Source: Adenophora triphylla var. japonica (lineage: Eukaryota; Streptophyta; Magnoliopsida; Asterales; Campanulaceae). From it: DNA of 64,000 nucleotides. The position numbers and the translations under genes were made by a program. This document shows, one piece after another, positions 21,561 through 34,254 of the stretch (its first letter is position 1; the number at the start of each line of letters is the position of its first letter). Below the pieces are notes generated by a model that searched no databases, was not told the DNA's origin, and worked only from the letters and a program-made list of their open reading frames with translations. The stretch covers positions 124,001-188,000 of the forward strand of contig JAFEMH010002457.1 of the NCBI GenBank assembly GCA_022495995.1, read 5' to 3'.

Positions 21561-24500
21561 CCAACTTCGCGGTATCATTTGGCCATCCAAGGTTGCCGGG
21601 CGATATGCTCCTTTCCGGCTTGTGCATCTATTAGGTAGGGTCCTTCCCATTTTGGGGCGAGCTTGCTGCATTGGGCTCCTTGGTATTTTGGAATGCCTTT
21701 CGTAGGACTAAGTCTCCTACTTGAAACCTTCTAATCCTTACATTTTTGTTGTAAGATCTGGCTACCCTTTGTTGATATCTTTGCCATGCGAACTTTGGCC
21801 ATGTCCCTCGAGTTCGTCCACGGTATCTAGGTCATGTATCAAGATGTCTTTATTATGTTCGAGATGTCAACAAAGCGTATCTTGCCGTAGGTACAAGGAC
21901 TTCTGTGGAATAAGCGATTCGGTTCCAAATACAAGTGAATAGGGGTTTGACCGGTAGCATTCTTAGATGTCGTCTGTCGGCCCATAGAACCATTGGTAAC
22001 TCTTACGCCCATCGTCCTTTCTTACGGTTCGAGTCTCTTTTTAAGTTGCTTATGATTATTTTGTTGCTAGACTCTGCTGTCCATTGGCTTGAGGGTGAAC
22101 GAGCGAAGATGTCACCATCTTAACACCCCAAGATGTCAAGAAATCTTGGGTTCTCTTGCTAATGAATTGAGAGCCGTTGTCACAAATTATCTACGATGGT
22201 ATTCCAAATCGGTGAATATGTTTCTTTTGATAAAAGATATAACTTCTTTGTCACGGACTTGCACGTATGCCTCGGCTTCTACCCATTTAGAAAAGTAGTC
22301 TGTCATAGCCAATAGAAATACTCTTCCACCTGGTGCCACTGGGCAATTTTCCTACTATGTCCATTCCCCAAACCATAAAAGGCCATGGCGACGGGATAGG
22401 ATGTAGCGGTTCGGTGGTGGTGCGGGATGTCCCCATGTCGTTGACAAGAATCACATTTCTTTGCGTAGTCAACGGCGTCTTTTCTCATTGTGGGCCAGAA
22501 ATAGCCCATTCTAAGAGCCTTAGTATGTAGACTTACGCCCCGGTATGATTTCCACAATCTCCTTCGTGCGGCTCCTTGAGAACCCGATGGGCTCTATACT
22601 GCTTCTAGACATCTTAAGTAGTGACTGCAGATTTTCTAAACAAGAGGTTATCGATAAGTAAATATTTAGAAACTCTTACCCTGAATGCTTTAGCATTTTT
22701 CTCCTCAGCTGGGATCGTATCATCTAAGAGATACTTGATAATAGGAGTTGCCCAAGAAATTGCTGATGGAGAGGAAGGTATGTCGACATCTAGAGCGAAC
22801 ATCTCAAGATGATCAATTCTTTGGGATGTTAACATGCACAATTGGGATCTTGGTTTGTGAAATGCTTTTGAAGGCTGAACCCAAGTTTGCCGAGCATACG
22901 CTTGAGAATTTTCTTCTCGTGGGATTTGTTCCAAGGAAAATGATTTGAATTTGGCCGAAAGAATTTTACGATTTCCAAATATGTCGTCATTTTAGCATTT
23001 TTTGCTACGTAGGACCCGTTGTAGTGGTTAACAATTAGCAAGGAATCCATGAACACCCGGATATGCTTGACATCTAAGTCTGGGCTGCGATTAAACACGC
23101 AATTAGTGCCTCATACTACGCTTCATTGTTGGTAGCCTTGAAGCTGCAAGCGATAGATTGTGGTATTATGTCCCCTTGTGGTGATTTTAGTACAACTCCA
23201 AGACCTGTACCTCTCATATTGGAAGCACCGTACGTGTAGAGAGTCCAAATTTTTAGGATGTCATCATCTTGAAGTTGTTGTACTTCCAATTCCACCTCTT
23301 GTTGCGGGGTTGGGTGAAATCGGCTACAAAATCGGCTAGGGCTTGGGATTTTATTGCGGTTAAGGCTCGTACTTGATGTCGTATGTGCTTAATTGTACGA
23401 GACCATTTCGCCATTCGACACGACATCTCTGGTTTTCTCATAACATTCTTAATAGGATAGTTAGTGCGTACAATTATTGTATGTGTTTCAAAATAGTGCC
23501 TTAATTTAATAGAAGCGATTATCAAAGCTAAAATTAATTTTTGTAAATGAGAATACCTCGGTCTCTGCATCTAAGAGTGTCTTACTTATATAGTAGATGG
23601 GTTGCGATTACCATCTCGTTACGTCACCAAGGCTGCGCTTACGGCGCCTTCGGACCTTTGCTAGGTAGATGTAAAGATGTTCTTCCTTCGAGGTTTGGCC
23701 AATAAGGGAGGTGTCGACGGGTAAGTTTTGAGTTCTGAAAGTCTTCTTCATGTTGGTCCTCCCATTGGAACTTCTTGTTATTTCTTAAGATGTCGTAGAA
23801 AGGTTTGCATCGATGCGAGGATTTTGAAATGAATGCGGTGAGTGCGGCAATCTTTCCCGTCAATCTTTGGACGTCCTTGACAGATTGAGGTGATGACGGG
23901 TTGATAATAGCACGTATACGTGCAGGGCGGCTTCAATGCCTCTTTTAGTAACCATGTAACCCGAAACTTCCCGGCCTTCATTCCAAAGTTGCATTTAGTG
24001 GATTAAGTTTCATATTGAAACAATCCAAGATGTCAAAAGCTTGAGAGAGGTTGCTTATGTGATCCTCGGCTTTCTTGGACTTTACTACCATGTCGTCGAT
24101 GTATACCTCCATTGTGTCCCCAATCGATCTTTAAACATTTTGTTGACGAGCCTTTGATACGTTGCACACTGCATTTTTTAGTCCGAAAGGCATGGCAATA
24201 TAACAATAAATACATGTGGGTGTTATGAAGGCGGTGTCCTCTTGGTCGAGATGGTTCCATCTGGATTTGTTGAAATCTGAGGACGCGTCCATGAATGTGA
24301 GGAGTTCATGTCGGAGGTGGCATCAACTAACGAATCTATGTGCGGCAAAGGGAAAGGATCTTTTGGGCGGGCTTTATTCAAGTCGGTGAAGTCGACACAA
24401 ACTCGCCATTTCCCGTTTCTCTTCTCTACCACAACCACGTTTGCTAACCATCTTGGATAATCGACCTCCCGTATCATGTTGGCTTTGAGTAAGCGCTCTA

Positions 24501-25400
24501 CCTCTTCCTTGATGATCGATTTGGTTTTACGCAAACTTCCTACGTTTACGGTGCACTTTGGTTTAAAGCTAGGATCTACGTTAAGTTTGTGAGTGATGAC
24601 ATCTTTGCCATGCTGTCATGTCATCATGCTTCCAAGCGAAACTCTTTATTCTTCTTCTTAATAGGTCCACAAGCTTCTCTTCTACATCGATGGGATGTCG
24701 GTGCCAATAAGTACTTTGATGTCCGGGTTGGAAGGGTCGGCAATACTTCTTTCACATCATCCTCCCTAGCTTCCGGGACTTCACGTACTTTCCTCGGTAA
24801 TTGCTATGCTTGTTTTGGAGATGTCGACACCTTCATTGAAGTTTTATAACATTCCTTGGCTACTGTTGATCACTTTGTAAATCTTAGCGACACCCCAAGG
24901 TGTTGGGAACTTCACACAGCGATGGTAAGTGGAGGGTACGGCTTTCATTCCATGAATCCACGGTCTTCCAAGAATGACATTGTAAGATGTTGCGCAATCA
25001 ATTACGCAGAACCGTTCCATGGTGTTGAGGCCCTTTGAGTATATTGGAAGTTTTATCTCCCCCACCGTTTCTTTGACTTCACCACTGAAGCCTACCGGCC
25101 TGAAGACTTCTTAACGATCTTCGATTCGGATGTTCATTTCCTTAAGGGTACCCAACATAATAAGATTGACAGAGCTGTCCCCATCAACCAGGATACGCCG
25201 TATTGTACAGTTGGCGATCTGCAAGGAAATAACTAGACCGTCGTGATGGGGTTCTAGCAGGTTCTCTCGATCGCTTTCATCAAAGGTGATTGGATCTGGC
25301 GGGGGTGTCGACATCCTGAAGGCTGTCTTTACGCTTCTCCTCTTTTGACTCCTTAGCATGTCGTTTTGCGGCGAGAATAGGATGTTCCACATATTTCGAG
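21561..25400 (-). pseudogene. Pol of nested element, many breaks
   Basis: Minus-strand fragments in pol order. The protease region (25111-25392) has IRRILVDGDSSVNLIML in place of the active-site motif. Its C-terminal part is at 24844-25065 (YNVILGRPWIHGMKAVPSTYH). The RT (24223-24534) has WLANVVVVEKRNGKWRVCVDFTDLN and PKDPFPLPHIDSLVD; the rest of RT runs down to about 23640 in several frames. The RNase H trace around 22830-23250 includes RVFMDSLLIVN. The integrase zinc domain (22303-22557) shows MGYFWPTMRKDAVDYAKKCDSCQRHGD. Core integrase remnants lie below 22300. Numerous stops and frameshifts mean no functional polyprotein. Confidence 0.88.
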
Positions 25401-25457
25401 CCTCCGATGAAGTTGATCACCTTTGTTGATCTTTGGGGGAGAAGCGGTCTTTCGGCT

Positions 25458-26862
25458 TCATGAGGAGCTTCCGCATTTTCGGCCTTCTTCTTTACGGATC
25501 CCAACTGACTCCTTAAGATGTCCTTTCGAGAGCAAGTAACTGATCTCCTTTCTTAGTGCGATGCAATCTTCGATAACGTGTCCAAAGTCTTCATGGTAAG
25601 CGCACCATTTTGATTTGTCACGCCATCCTGTGGCTTTGTCCGTTTTCTTTGGCCATCCGGCTTTGTCCCCCCAGAGTTGCCCATTGCACGCAGTACACAC
25701 GAAATGTCAACGGAAAAACAATAATCGAAATGTTAGGCACATTATCATTATCTTCATCCTCACCGTCTATTGAATTAATTTTGCTAGTGTCAATTCTCGA
25801 ATAAGGATTGGAACGGTTGTTCTGCGATGGGACGATTCGGTCTTTACGTCGGGATGGTCATATGTCGACATCTTGGACGATGACTTCGATCTTCGCGGCT
25901 CATCTTCCTCCGATCTTATGAATCTCAATGCCACTGCTCTGACTTCTTCCAACCGCTTACAATGAGTCATCACCAAATCTGATAGTCTTGTGAATCTTTC
26001 TTGACCCCATTTTGAATGCTTACGTAGGCATCGACATGTCAAGATTGGGAATTTCTAGCACTTCCTTATTGAACCGGTGGACATAATCCTTTAGAGTTTC
26101 ATTAGGCTGCTGGGTCACATTGGAGAGATCACTTATCAATCTTTCAAATTGTCGACTACATGAGAATTGGTTATAGAACATGTTGATGAAATTTGGGCGT
26201 ATGAACCAATTGAACCTAGGGGTTGCCTAATCGGCCATTTGAGAGCTGGTCCGGACAAGGTGGATCCAAATCCCTGCATAAGCAAGCCTCCCGGAATTGA
26301 AGCGGAATATGGATTATGTCCATCTTTTCTTGATAGTGTGCAACATGCTCCTGCAGGTCCGTGGTGCCGTCGTACAACTTCATAGATGGTACACTTTGAA
26401 ACGCTTTGGGATGTCGACATTTGCAATTCTTTGGGACAAAGCGGGATTGATTGTAACGGTTACGTCACTTAGGTTGAATTGGGGAGTTATGCACAGCACG
26501 TTCATTATCAGCTCTCTGAGATCCTGCATCTGTTTGACTAGTGGGTTTCCAGAGTTGTCCGTAGTAGTCGTAACGGTAGTGTTGTCAATGAATGGGATGA
26601 ACAGGGTGAATCCTGCGGAAGATGGTGTCAATGGGGTATCCCCGGGCAAGGATGTCGACATCATTAAGGATGTCGACATCATTAAGGATGTTAGCGGATG
26701 AGTTTGAGGAGGACTGCCCATTGGGATGAATTCATTCTGGAATGTAGATCCTCCGGTGTTGTCAAAGTTGAGAACCCTTGCACGCAGTGGAGATATGTTG
26801 TCAAGCCGAGACGCGATGAGCTGTTGATCTTTACGCATCTTAATCATGGAATTGGTCGGCAC
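25458..26862 (-). pseudogene. gag: Gag of nested element, broken
   Basis: Minus-strand pieces. 26380-26862 is the N-terminal region, with SLMMSTSLMMSTSL arising from a duplicated gatgtcgacatcattaag. 26136-26426 holds the capsid core FGSTLSGPALKWPIRQPLGSIGSYAQ. 25767-26042 includes ERFTRLSDLVMTHCKRLEEVRAVALRF. 25458-25700 has the zinc-finger-like WCAYHEDFGHVIEDCIALRKEISYLL. Frames change between pieces. This pattern is typical of Tat-lineage gag. Confidence 0.85.
26649..26680. promoter_or_regulatory. Two adjacent GATGTCGACATC palindromes
   Basis: Exact 12-bp palindromes at 26651-26662 and 26669-26680. Further TGTCGACA cores in this element are at 22781, 24822, 25306, 25863 and 26412. Confidence 0.6.
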
Positions 26863-27142
26863 CTTCGAGTTCTTTGTCTTGCTTGGTCCAACCTTTGATT
26901 CAACCTAGTCGGGGATACTCCGGATGTCGGCATCTACGTTGGAAGAGGTTGTCCCCTTTTGTGGAGTCTTCGTAGGTTGAGTTGGGCGAGGTCCGGTGCG
27001 AGGAGGTGGTGGTAACAAGGCTGGTTACGCCTCACGATGTCGTAGCAACGGCGGGACCTTTGTCGGCGGCGGACACATTGGGGGTGCGCAGACATAGTGA
27101 ATTTGACTAAGAAATGATCCAAATAACCGATAAACCACGAGG

Positions 27143-27160
27143 CCCCTCGGTGGGCGCCAA
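27143..27160 (-). other. Primer-binding site of nested element
   Basis: On the minus strand TGGCGCCCACCGAGGGGC follows the LTR by two bases. TGGCGCC is a common plant retrotransposon primer-site start; the tRNA was not determined. Confidence 0.65.
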
Positions 27161-27162
27161 AT

Positions 27163-27766
27163 TGTTTTGGTAGAAAAAACAATAGAGTAGAATCTTAACT
27201 TTTTTAGTGTGTGGATTGGACAATAAGGAGGGGAATTTGTGGAATTCGACTAAATGGAACAAAAGCACGAAAAAGAGATAATGACACCACGATTTGTTAA
27301 CGAGGAAAACCTTGGAGGTGACAACCTCTTTGGAAAAAACCCCGGGAGTTAGGTCTCCAACCTTAAAAGTTTCACTATAATGATCACGAATACAACTTTG
27401 GAAGATAATGGAGAGGATTACAAGAGCTTGTGTGTAGAGTGTGTGCGTGTGAGCATTAGTGTATGTTCCGTCTCCATTTCCCCTTAAATACAAGTAAATA
27501 TGAAGCAGTCAATACGGTTCCTACAATCTCGGGATTTTGGCTTATCCTTTCAACCTCCGTGAGACCAAGTCGCCCTAGGCATTTGAAGGTACATTGAACG
27601 TCTTTGGAGAATATCCCGCATTCCTCTCTTAATTACTTAAAAAATAAGAATATGAATATTAGGAAATATTAAATAAGTAAATATTAGAACAATACTTACA
27701 GTGTAATGACATCTTGATATGCAGGATCAACTGAAGATGTCACCATGTTGAAAAATACCCACAACA
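27163..27766 (-). mobile_element. 5' LTR of nested element
   Basis: 604 bp, matching 18007-18607. A TATA-like TATTTAAGG (minus strand) lies near 27483-27491. Confidence 0.95.
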
Positions 27767-27873
27767 CGAAGTATTAGGCCTCCCAAAAACTGGGCCAAGG
27801 CCTTTAAATAGTTACAAACAAGAAAGGTAAAATTGTTTTGGGGCTTGTTCCATTACACAAAGTTCATTTAAAA

Positions 27874-30800
27874 TCAAACAGCTTGGTCGGAGGCATTGGG
27901 GTCGTCATTGGCAGTTCGCTCTTCATTGACTGGTTTATGTTGCTGAGGGCTTAAGGGTTTGCCCGACTCCAAGTAGACTCTCTGTACGGGTTCTTCATCC
28001 TCCTCCATGGCGTCAGCATCTTCAAGCTCCTTCAAAGCGTCATCAAAAGTCCTAATGGCTGAAACTGGAGGTTCCCACGACTCATTACCATCCTCTTTGT
28101 CTTCTTGGGCAATAAAGTCCAAGTCGTTATCTGAGTAGGGAACCACCGAGTGTCCACCACGAGCCACCATATCATACTGAGGTGCATAGGCCCATCGAGC
28201 TAACTGTTCCAATGAAACGTCAGAGTCTGGGTCGACTAGAGCTCGACGAGCCATATGACGTTTTCCCAAGTCCAGAAACCCCTTCCCCTTGTCGACAATG
28301 GTATTATGATATTCATCTCCTTCCTTGAACTCATCAACTGCCTTCTTGGAAGCGACCTGTAGGTCTTCTTGCCATTTCATCCGTGTCAGCCGGTGCTCCT
28401 CGTTCAGCTCGATCAAGAAGGTATCCTTCTCCTTCAAGAGTTTGGAAACTGTTGCCAGCTCCGTTTTGGTCTTCTCAAGCTCCGAGCGATCAGCATCCCT
28501 CTCTTTAGTCACCTCGCCCACCTTGGCATCAGAGGCCTTCAGATCCTCCAGGGCCTTATCGCGATCAGCAAACGCCTTCTTCTTCACCAACTCCTGAGCA
28601 ACAAAGGAGTTATCAAGGTCGTTGTATTTCTCCCTTAGCTCGGCCAATTCTTGCGACTTCTTGGAATAATCCTTCAGAGCTTGCCTCTCCCTCTCAATAG
28701 AGGCCCTCCAAGAGCATTTAACTTGTTCGACCATGGTAAGATTCTGCATTAAAGGAAATCAGAGAAGAGTTAGCTCGGAAGTCAAATTGACAGGCTAAAG
28801 GAACAAGCGACTAAACAGAAATGGAAAGCAAAGGACTACCTCACTATGCACCATCCCAGAGCGAGCTGAAAATTCCTCAGGGGTAATCCCCTTATCAGCA
28901 AAGTGGGCCAGAAGATCGACATCAATAGCCCTCTTAATCACTACTTGGCCCAAGCTCATGTCTGGGTAGCGACGACTCAGGCTATTGACCCTAATGAGAG
29001 GGGGTACATCACTCAGTCTCCTTATCTGATCTTCGAGGGACTCTTGGGTAGTAGGAGGAGGAAGTTGGCTCGAGAGAACAGATTTTCCCTTATCAGTTCT
29101 CGTTCTCTTCTTGGAGTTTAGGGGTAGATCATCATCATCCATCACCTCATCATCATCCACGTTCACCACAGTCAAAGGACTAGTCCCACCAGTCCCTGCG
29201 CCAGAGGTCGCCATATTGGTATCTGGGATGGGGTCGGAGCTCAAGCTTGGTCTAGTCGACCTGTTGGATGCATTCTCCCCTTCAGTTGTCCCCTGAGCTC
29301 GACTGCTGCTCTCCAAAGGACCCTCCGACTCAATTTCCTCCATGGGAACCATCCCAGCATTGTCTTTGGACAATAAGTTAGTCCTCGCAGCAGCTTCTCT
29401 CTCTCTGTTGGCTCGAGCGTTAGCCGCCCCGTGGGCTTTCTTAGCCTTCTTTCTATCAGACACAGCGATAATGCGACCCATATTTGCTTCTTGTTCTGGG
29501 GTCAAAACTGCAACAAAGCCAAAACAGCAGAGTATTAGCTCGACATATGAAAGTTCTACATACGAGCAGAAGTTCTATGTACGAGCAAGCTATATACGAG
29601 CTAACTGTCTTATGTGCGAGTTAAAAATTGACGAGCTAAGAGATATACAGACAATTCAAAATAGGACGATGTGCAATCAAAGTGTTCATACATGCAAGCT
29701 ATTAGTACAACAATCTAACGGATGAAGGGCGAGTAAAGGATTACAGAATAAAGAGATCTTACCACCAGCATGCTCTCCATTGTCTTTACAATAATTGGCA
29801 GTCCGTTTTCATAGTTGACACATATCCTCGAACTTTCCCAAATCATAGGTAACCCAATCAGGATATATAGTGCCCCTACCAACAGGCACCAGAGGCTGTA
29901 CCTCTCCTTCTCCAGCCATCATCCCGGCCTGGATATAGTTATACTTGGTGGTACCTAACGACTCCCAACTGATGGGTCCCTTATCAGCTAATCTACACAA
30001 CTTCTGGTATAAACCAAAATGCCAGACTGGCTCCCAATAGTCCCTCTCATCTATGGGCTCTGTCTCAGCGGTTGGCAAGGGAAATTCCCATCCTAATCTA
30101 CTCTCTACTACCACCACATGGGAGTTCCACCCGCTTGCTTTGCTGGGAAGGTTCGTGAAAAGCTTACGAGAATTGGGTTTAGAGGGGGTACTGACACTCA
30201 GGTCCTCTCCACTATACTTAATATAAAAGAATTCCTTAAACACCCTCATACAGGGTTCGTATCCTAAGAACCTACACACCATGGCAAAGCATACTAAGAC
30301 CCTACAGGTGTTGGCTCCCAACTAAAGGGGTAAGGCATTAGCACACTCCAAGAACTCGTTAATAAAGGGGTCAAGTGGCAACCTAAGACCAGCCACGAAT
30401 TGGCCATAAAAGAAAGCTACTCTAGTGGCATCCCTGGTAAAGGTCGACCTAAACTTAGCCATGAAATCGTTCTTGCTGTAGATGGTCACTCTATAATCTT
30501 CCTTACTCACCTCACAGAAATCATAGATCATGCTATACCTAGAGGGAAAATTCTTTCTCCCACGTAACGGCCCTTGAGGAATGTAGCCTCTCTCGTTCTT
30601 CCCCGGCACCACAGAGGACTCAAATGCGTCCACAATCCTGGGACCCGAAGAGGTAGATGCAGTAGCTCCACCTTGAGAAGCCATATCTATACAAGAAGAA
30701 GGAGAAACAAGGGAGTCAGGCCTTTGAACAATTTCAGTGGACCTAACTAAGGGCGACCTAGACTCCCCCGGGAAACTCTTCCTATTCCTAAGGAACGAAG

Positions 30801-31079
30801 GTTTTTTGACATCCCTAACATAAAACAGAGCAATGTGATCGAGTAATTCATGAAAGAGATGAAACGTGACAGTGTTCGATTCATCAATTACTAAATTACC
30901 TACATCCTCTCCAACAGGAAACCCTATTTCACTAAAATTCAGCCCCCACCTTATCAAGATGGAGGCACATTCATCTAGGGACATCTCTCTCCACTCACCG
31001 TTAACATGCTTGCACACCCTACGGTTAACCGTGCAGTATCCATACCAGGCTCCTGGCTCGCTACTGAAGGTTCTAGCCA
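27874..31079 (-). pseudogene. Antisense Transposase_28-like/coiled-coil ORF of outer element
   Basis: Minus strand, opposite to outer gag-pol. The likely start is MARTFSSEPG at 31077-31079. Exon 1 (to about 29770) runs through ..YSMIYDFCEVSKEDYRV..RLPLDPFINEFLECANALPL, then TAG at 30322-30324. After it come LGANTCRVLVCFAMVCRFLGYEP and SKASGWNSHVVVVES (Transposase_28 pattern), and TGA at 29809-29811. The next exon (28850-29505) holds KKAKKAHGAANARANREREAAA, an acidic patch and the basic stretch NSKKRTRTDKGK. The last exon (27874-28740) is a long coiled coil followed by an acidic C terminus. Splice-like GT/AG sites separate the exons. The two stops look like single-base changes. Function is unknown. 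Confidence 0.75.
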
Positions 31080-31546
31080 TGGCGGAATCAAGTATGAAAC
31101 ATAAAATCAAGCCCTAATGCAAAGAAACAAGAGGAATACCTTAATCAGTTGCTAAAAAAGAGTTGTTGTGGAAGACGAAGATCGAATTTAAACCAGTTGC
31201 TTCCTTGCTACCTTCGCCGGAGTATATCAGAGTTCAAGAACGGTAAAAGTTCAAAAGGAAAAGGGATTCTGTTATTTATATTTTCCGAAATCGGAAATGA
31301 AAAAGAAAAATTCGAAATTAATTTCCTAATTAATTTGGAAAACGGTTCCCAAGACGGATTATCAAACGTCTAATAAGTAATCATTACAAAATACGGCGCT
31401 CCTTCTGATCTGACCAATCATCGCCAATGTCCAGGATTGTGCCACGTCACCATGGGTCGACTAAACGTCAAGAGCGAGTAGCGACCTGCGAGTTATAGCA
31501 ATCCTCATCAAGATTTTCTTAACTTCCTAGTCGACAAAGTCAACTC

Positions 31547-31562
31547 GAAAGTTGGGGGCCAC
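31547..31562 (+). other. Polypurine tract of outer element
   Basis: gaaagttgggggccac ends exactly at the 3' LTR start TGGACATACC. Confidence 0.8.
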
Positions 31563-32222
31563 TGGACATACCAAAAGTGTCGAGCTGGGCCAAGCAAGTA
31601 AAGCCCAAACACAGACCACCGTGGCATCCACATTCTTAATGAGTCTGGCCCAATCACCATAAGGCCCAAGGCCCGATAACAGGATCAGTCGACCTAAGCT
31701 CATTGTCCGACCTACAAGGTCCCGACCTAGCTTGATCCAACTTAATGATCCATACTATAATTCAGGTACGATCCATGCTCTACCCACCAGTCAGGTAGAC
31801 CTAACTTCAATGGGTGACCTCGACCTTGTCAGCAAGCGTCGACCTAACTGACACAGACGCACGTGCCTCAAATCTTTCCATAACCGGTTCCCTACAAATC
31901 AGGAGCCGTTACCGGACACGTTCCCATGACAAATAACTGTCCCTAAAATCTCGAAGCTCATGTAGCCCTGTCATTAAACCACCTACATTCACTATAAATA
32001 CATTGTCACTACTACGGTGCAAAGGTAACTGCTATTTTGTTATCAGAATTCTGTTATTCAATACATTTTAGCTCTCCAATCATCAAATACTTACTCTCAC
32101 GCCCGAGGGTCTAAGCCGGAGACACATCCAGCTAGTCGTGGGTTCTGAGTTCAGGTCAAGGAGCCAGGTGATCAGTCCTGCCACGTGGAGGAAGATTGAT
32201 AAGCACATTTCTTGCGGCATCA
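31563..32222 (+). mobile_element. 3' LTR of outer element
   Basis: 660 bp, with roughly fifteen differences by eye from the 5' LTR, including loss of one GTCGAC word (ggtagacc for ggtcgacc near 31794). Confidence 0.95.
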
Positions 32223-32227
32223 GTAAG

Positions 32228-32961
32228 AGTTTTTTTTTCACAATTTTTCATATTTTCTTTTAAAAAAAATATATTTTATCAAACAATACACTCATATATC
32301 TAAATGTATGATAATAGAATTACATTTTCTTAAAAATCCAGTCTATACCTAAAGGTATATGACTAGAATTACTCCTACTAAGTATGAGAGTAAATTGTAA
32401 CTTTCGAATTGTAAAAAATTATTCATACACCTTACAGTATAAGAGTAATTGTTATAGATCTTAACTTGCCATTGATAGGAAATTCGACTGTGGTGGATTG
32501 AATCCGAGTGATGCGTGGTGTTTGATGGGATCGAAGAATGAGGTAATGGGTGTGGTTGTCGTGTTTTGAAGTATAAGAAGAATAGAGAAGAAGCGAGAGA
32601 TTTTGTGCGCTGGAATTGACGGAAAAGGTATCGGCACTAAAATGAAAAGAAATTTGAATTTTTATGGGATTTTGATCTCGACATTAAATAGTTTATGTAC
32701 TTTTGAATCTGGAAAATATAGATATATGCCCCTGTACTTCGGTTAAGGATGCAAATCTACTATTATACAAGTTAATTGTCATATTTTCCCATACACTTAA
32801 GAAAAATGTGAGTATATTTGATCACCGTTAACTTTTCATCCAAAAATTAACGAAAATGTTGACTAAGCAGCTTAGTTGGAAATTAGAGTATAACACGTGG
32901 AAAAAAACTGCACACGTAAAATTTTGATAAGGATTGAAAAGGACTATTTACATAAATCATA
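32228..32961. other. Host intergenic DNA
   Basis: AT-rich. A 32460-32640 stretch reads on the minus strand like a CT-rich gene leader, but I could not assign a product. No supported ORF. Confidence 0.4.
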
Positions 32962-33233
32962 CTCCCTCCGTCCCGTACAATGTGCACACTTACTATTTGC
33001 ACACAAATTAAGGAGAAATTTAGTGGAGTAAGTGTTGTGAGTATGAAAGTGAGGTTGGAGAGAGAAAGTGGGTAAGAATAGTGAGTTGATTGGTGTTGTG
33101 AGTATAAAAGTAAAGTAAGAGAGAGAATTAGTGGGTGGAATAGTAAAGATTTTTTTGCCATTTTAAAAAGTGTGCAGTTTGTAATGAGATGCCCAATGAG
33201 AAAAGTGTGCAGCTTGTAGCGGGACGAAGGGAG
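32962..33233. mobile_element. Stowaway-like MITE
   Basis: Starts CTCCCTCCGTCCCGTACAA, ends GCGGGACGAAGGGAG, and is flanked by TA (32960-32961 and 33234-33235). Complementary subterminal blocks gtgcacac and gtgtgca. Confidence 0.9.
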
Positions 33234-33631
33234 TATATTATAAGGGCAAATTAATATGCATTTTAAACCTAAGTCTAATAGCATAAATCTATATTTCTCT
33301 TTGCCGCTTTACAATTACCACTTTCACATTCCACCAACACTATTATCACCACCACTTCACCATCATCACCGCTTCTCAATACTACTATCAACACCACCTT
33401 CAGCATTACCACCACCATCGAGAAAAGTACCTTTTTCGTCCTTAGAGTACCTTTAGTTATACCTTTTCGTCCTTTAACTATTTTGTTTTTACTTAAGAAT
33501 CCCTAACCTACCGTTTTGAGGTATATGTGGTCCGTCTAGTTAACTGGCGTTAATTTCCCCGTTAACTTTGGCTGAGTTGGCACCTACATGGCGTTTCCAT
33601 CCTACGTGGCGATGAGTCAGCATATAGAGGC

Positions 33632-34245
<614 letters not shown>

Positions 34246-34254
34246 AAAAATATT

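Larger units (their letters stand above)
18007..27766 (-). mobile_element. Nested complete Tat-like Ty3/gypsy retrotransposon
   Basis: LTRs at 18007-18607 and 27163-27766 are near-identical, with TGTT..AACA ends. The 5-bp duplication CGAAG flanks it (18002-18006 and 27767-27771). Minus orientation is shown by gag-pol order, by TGGCGCC directly inside the right LTR, and by a polypurine tract (gtttttggggacaaat on the minus strand) inside the left LTR. Pol is heavily fragmented. A plus-strand (antisense) spliced ORF lies at 18937-20650. It inserted between the array and the antisense ORF of the outer element. Confidence 0.95.
10302..32222 (+). mobile_element. Outer complete Tat-like Ty3/gypsy retrotransposon
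   Basis: LTRs at 10302-10961 and 31563-32222 are near-identical (TGRACATAYC...GCGGCATCA) and flanked by the 5-bp duplication GTAAG (10297-10301 and 32223-32227). Internal order: primer-binding site, gag, protease, RT, RNase H, integrase, an ACTCTTAGTC-rich array, then an antisense spliced ORF (27874-31079) and a polypurine tract. Removing the nested element leaves about 12.1 kb. Coding regions contain stops and frameshifts, so it is not autonomous now. Confidence 0.95.
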
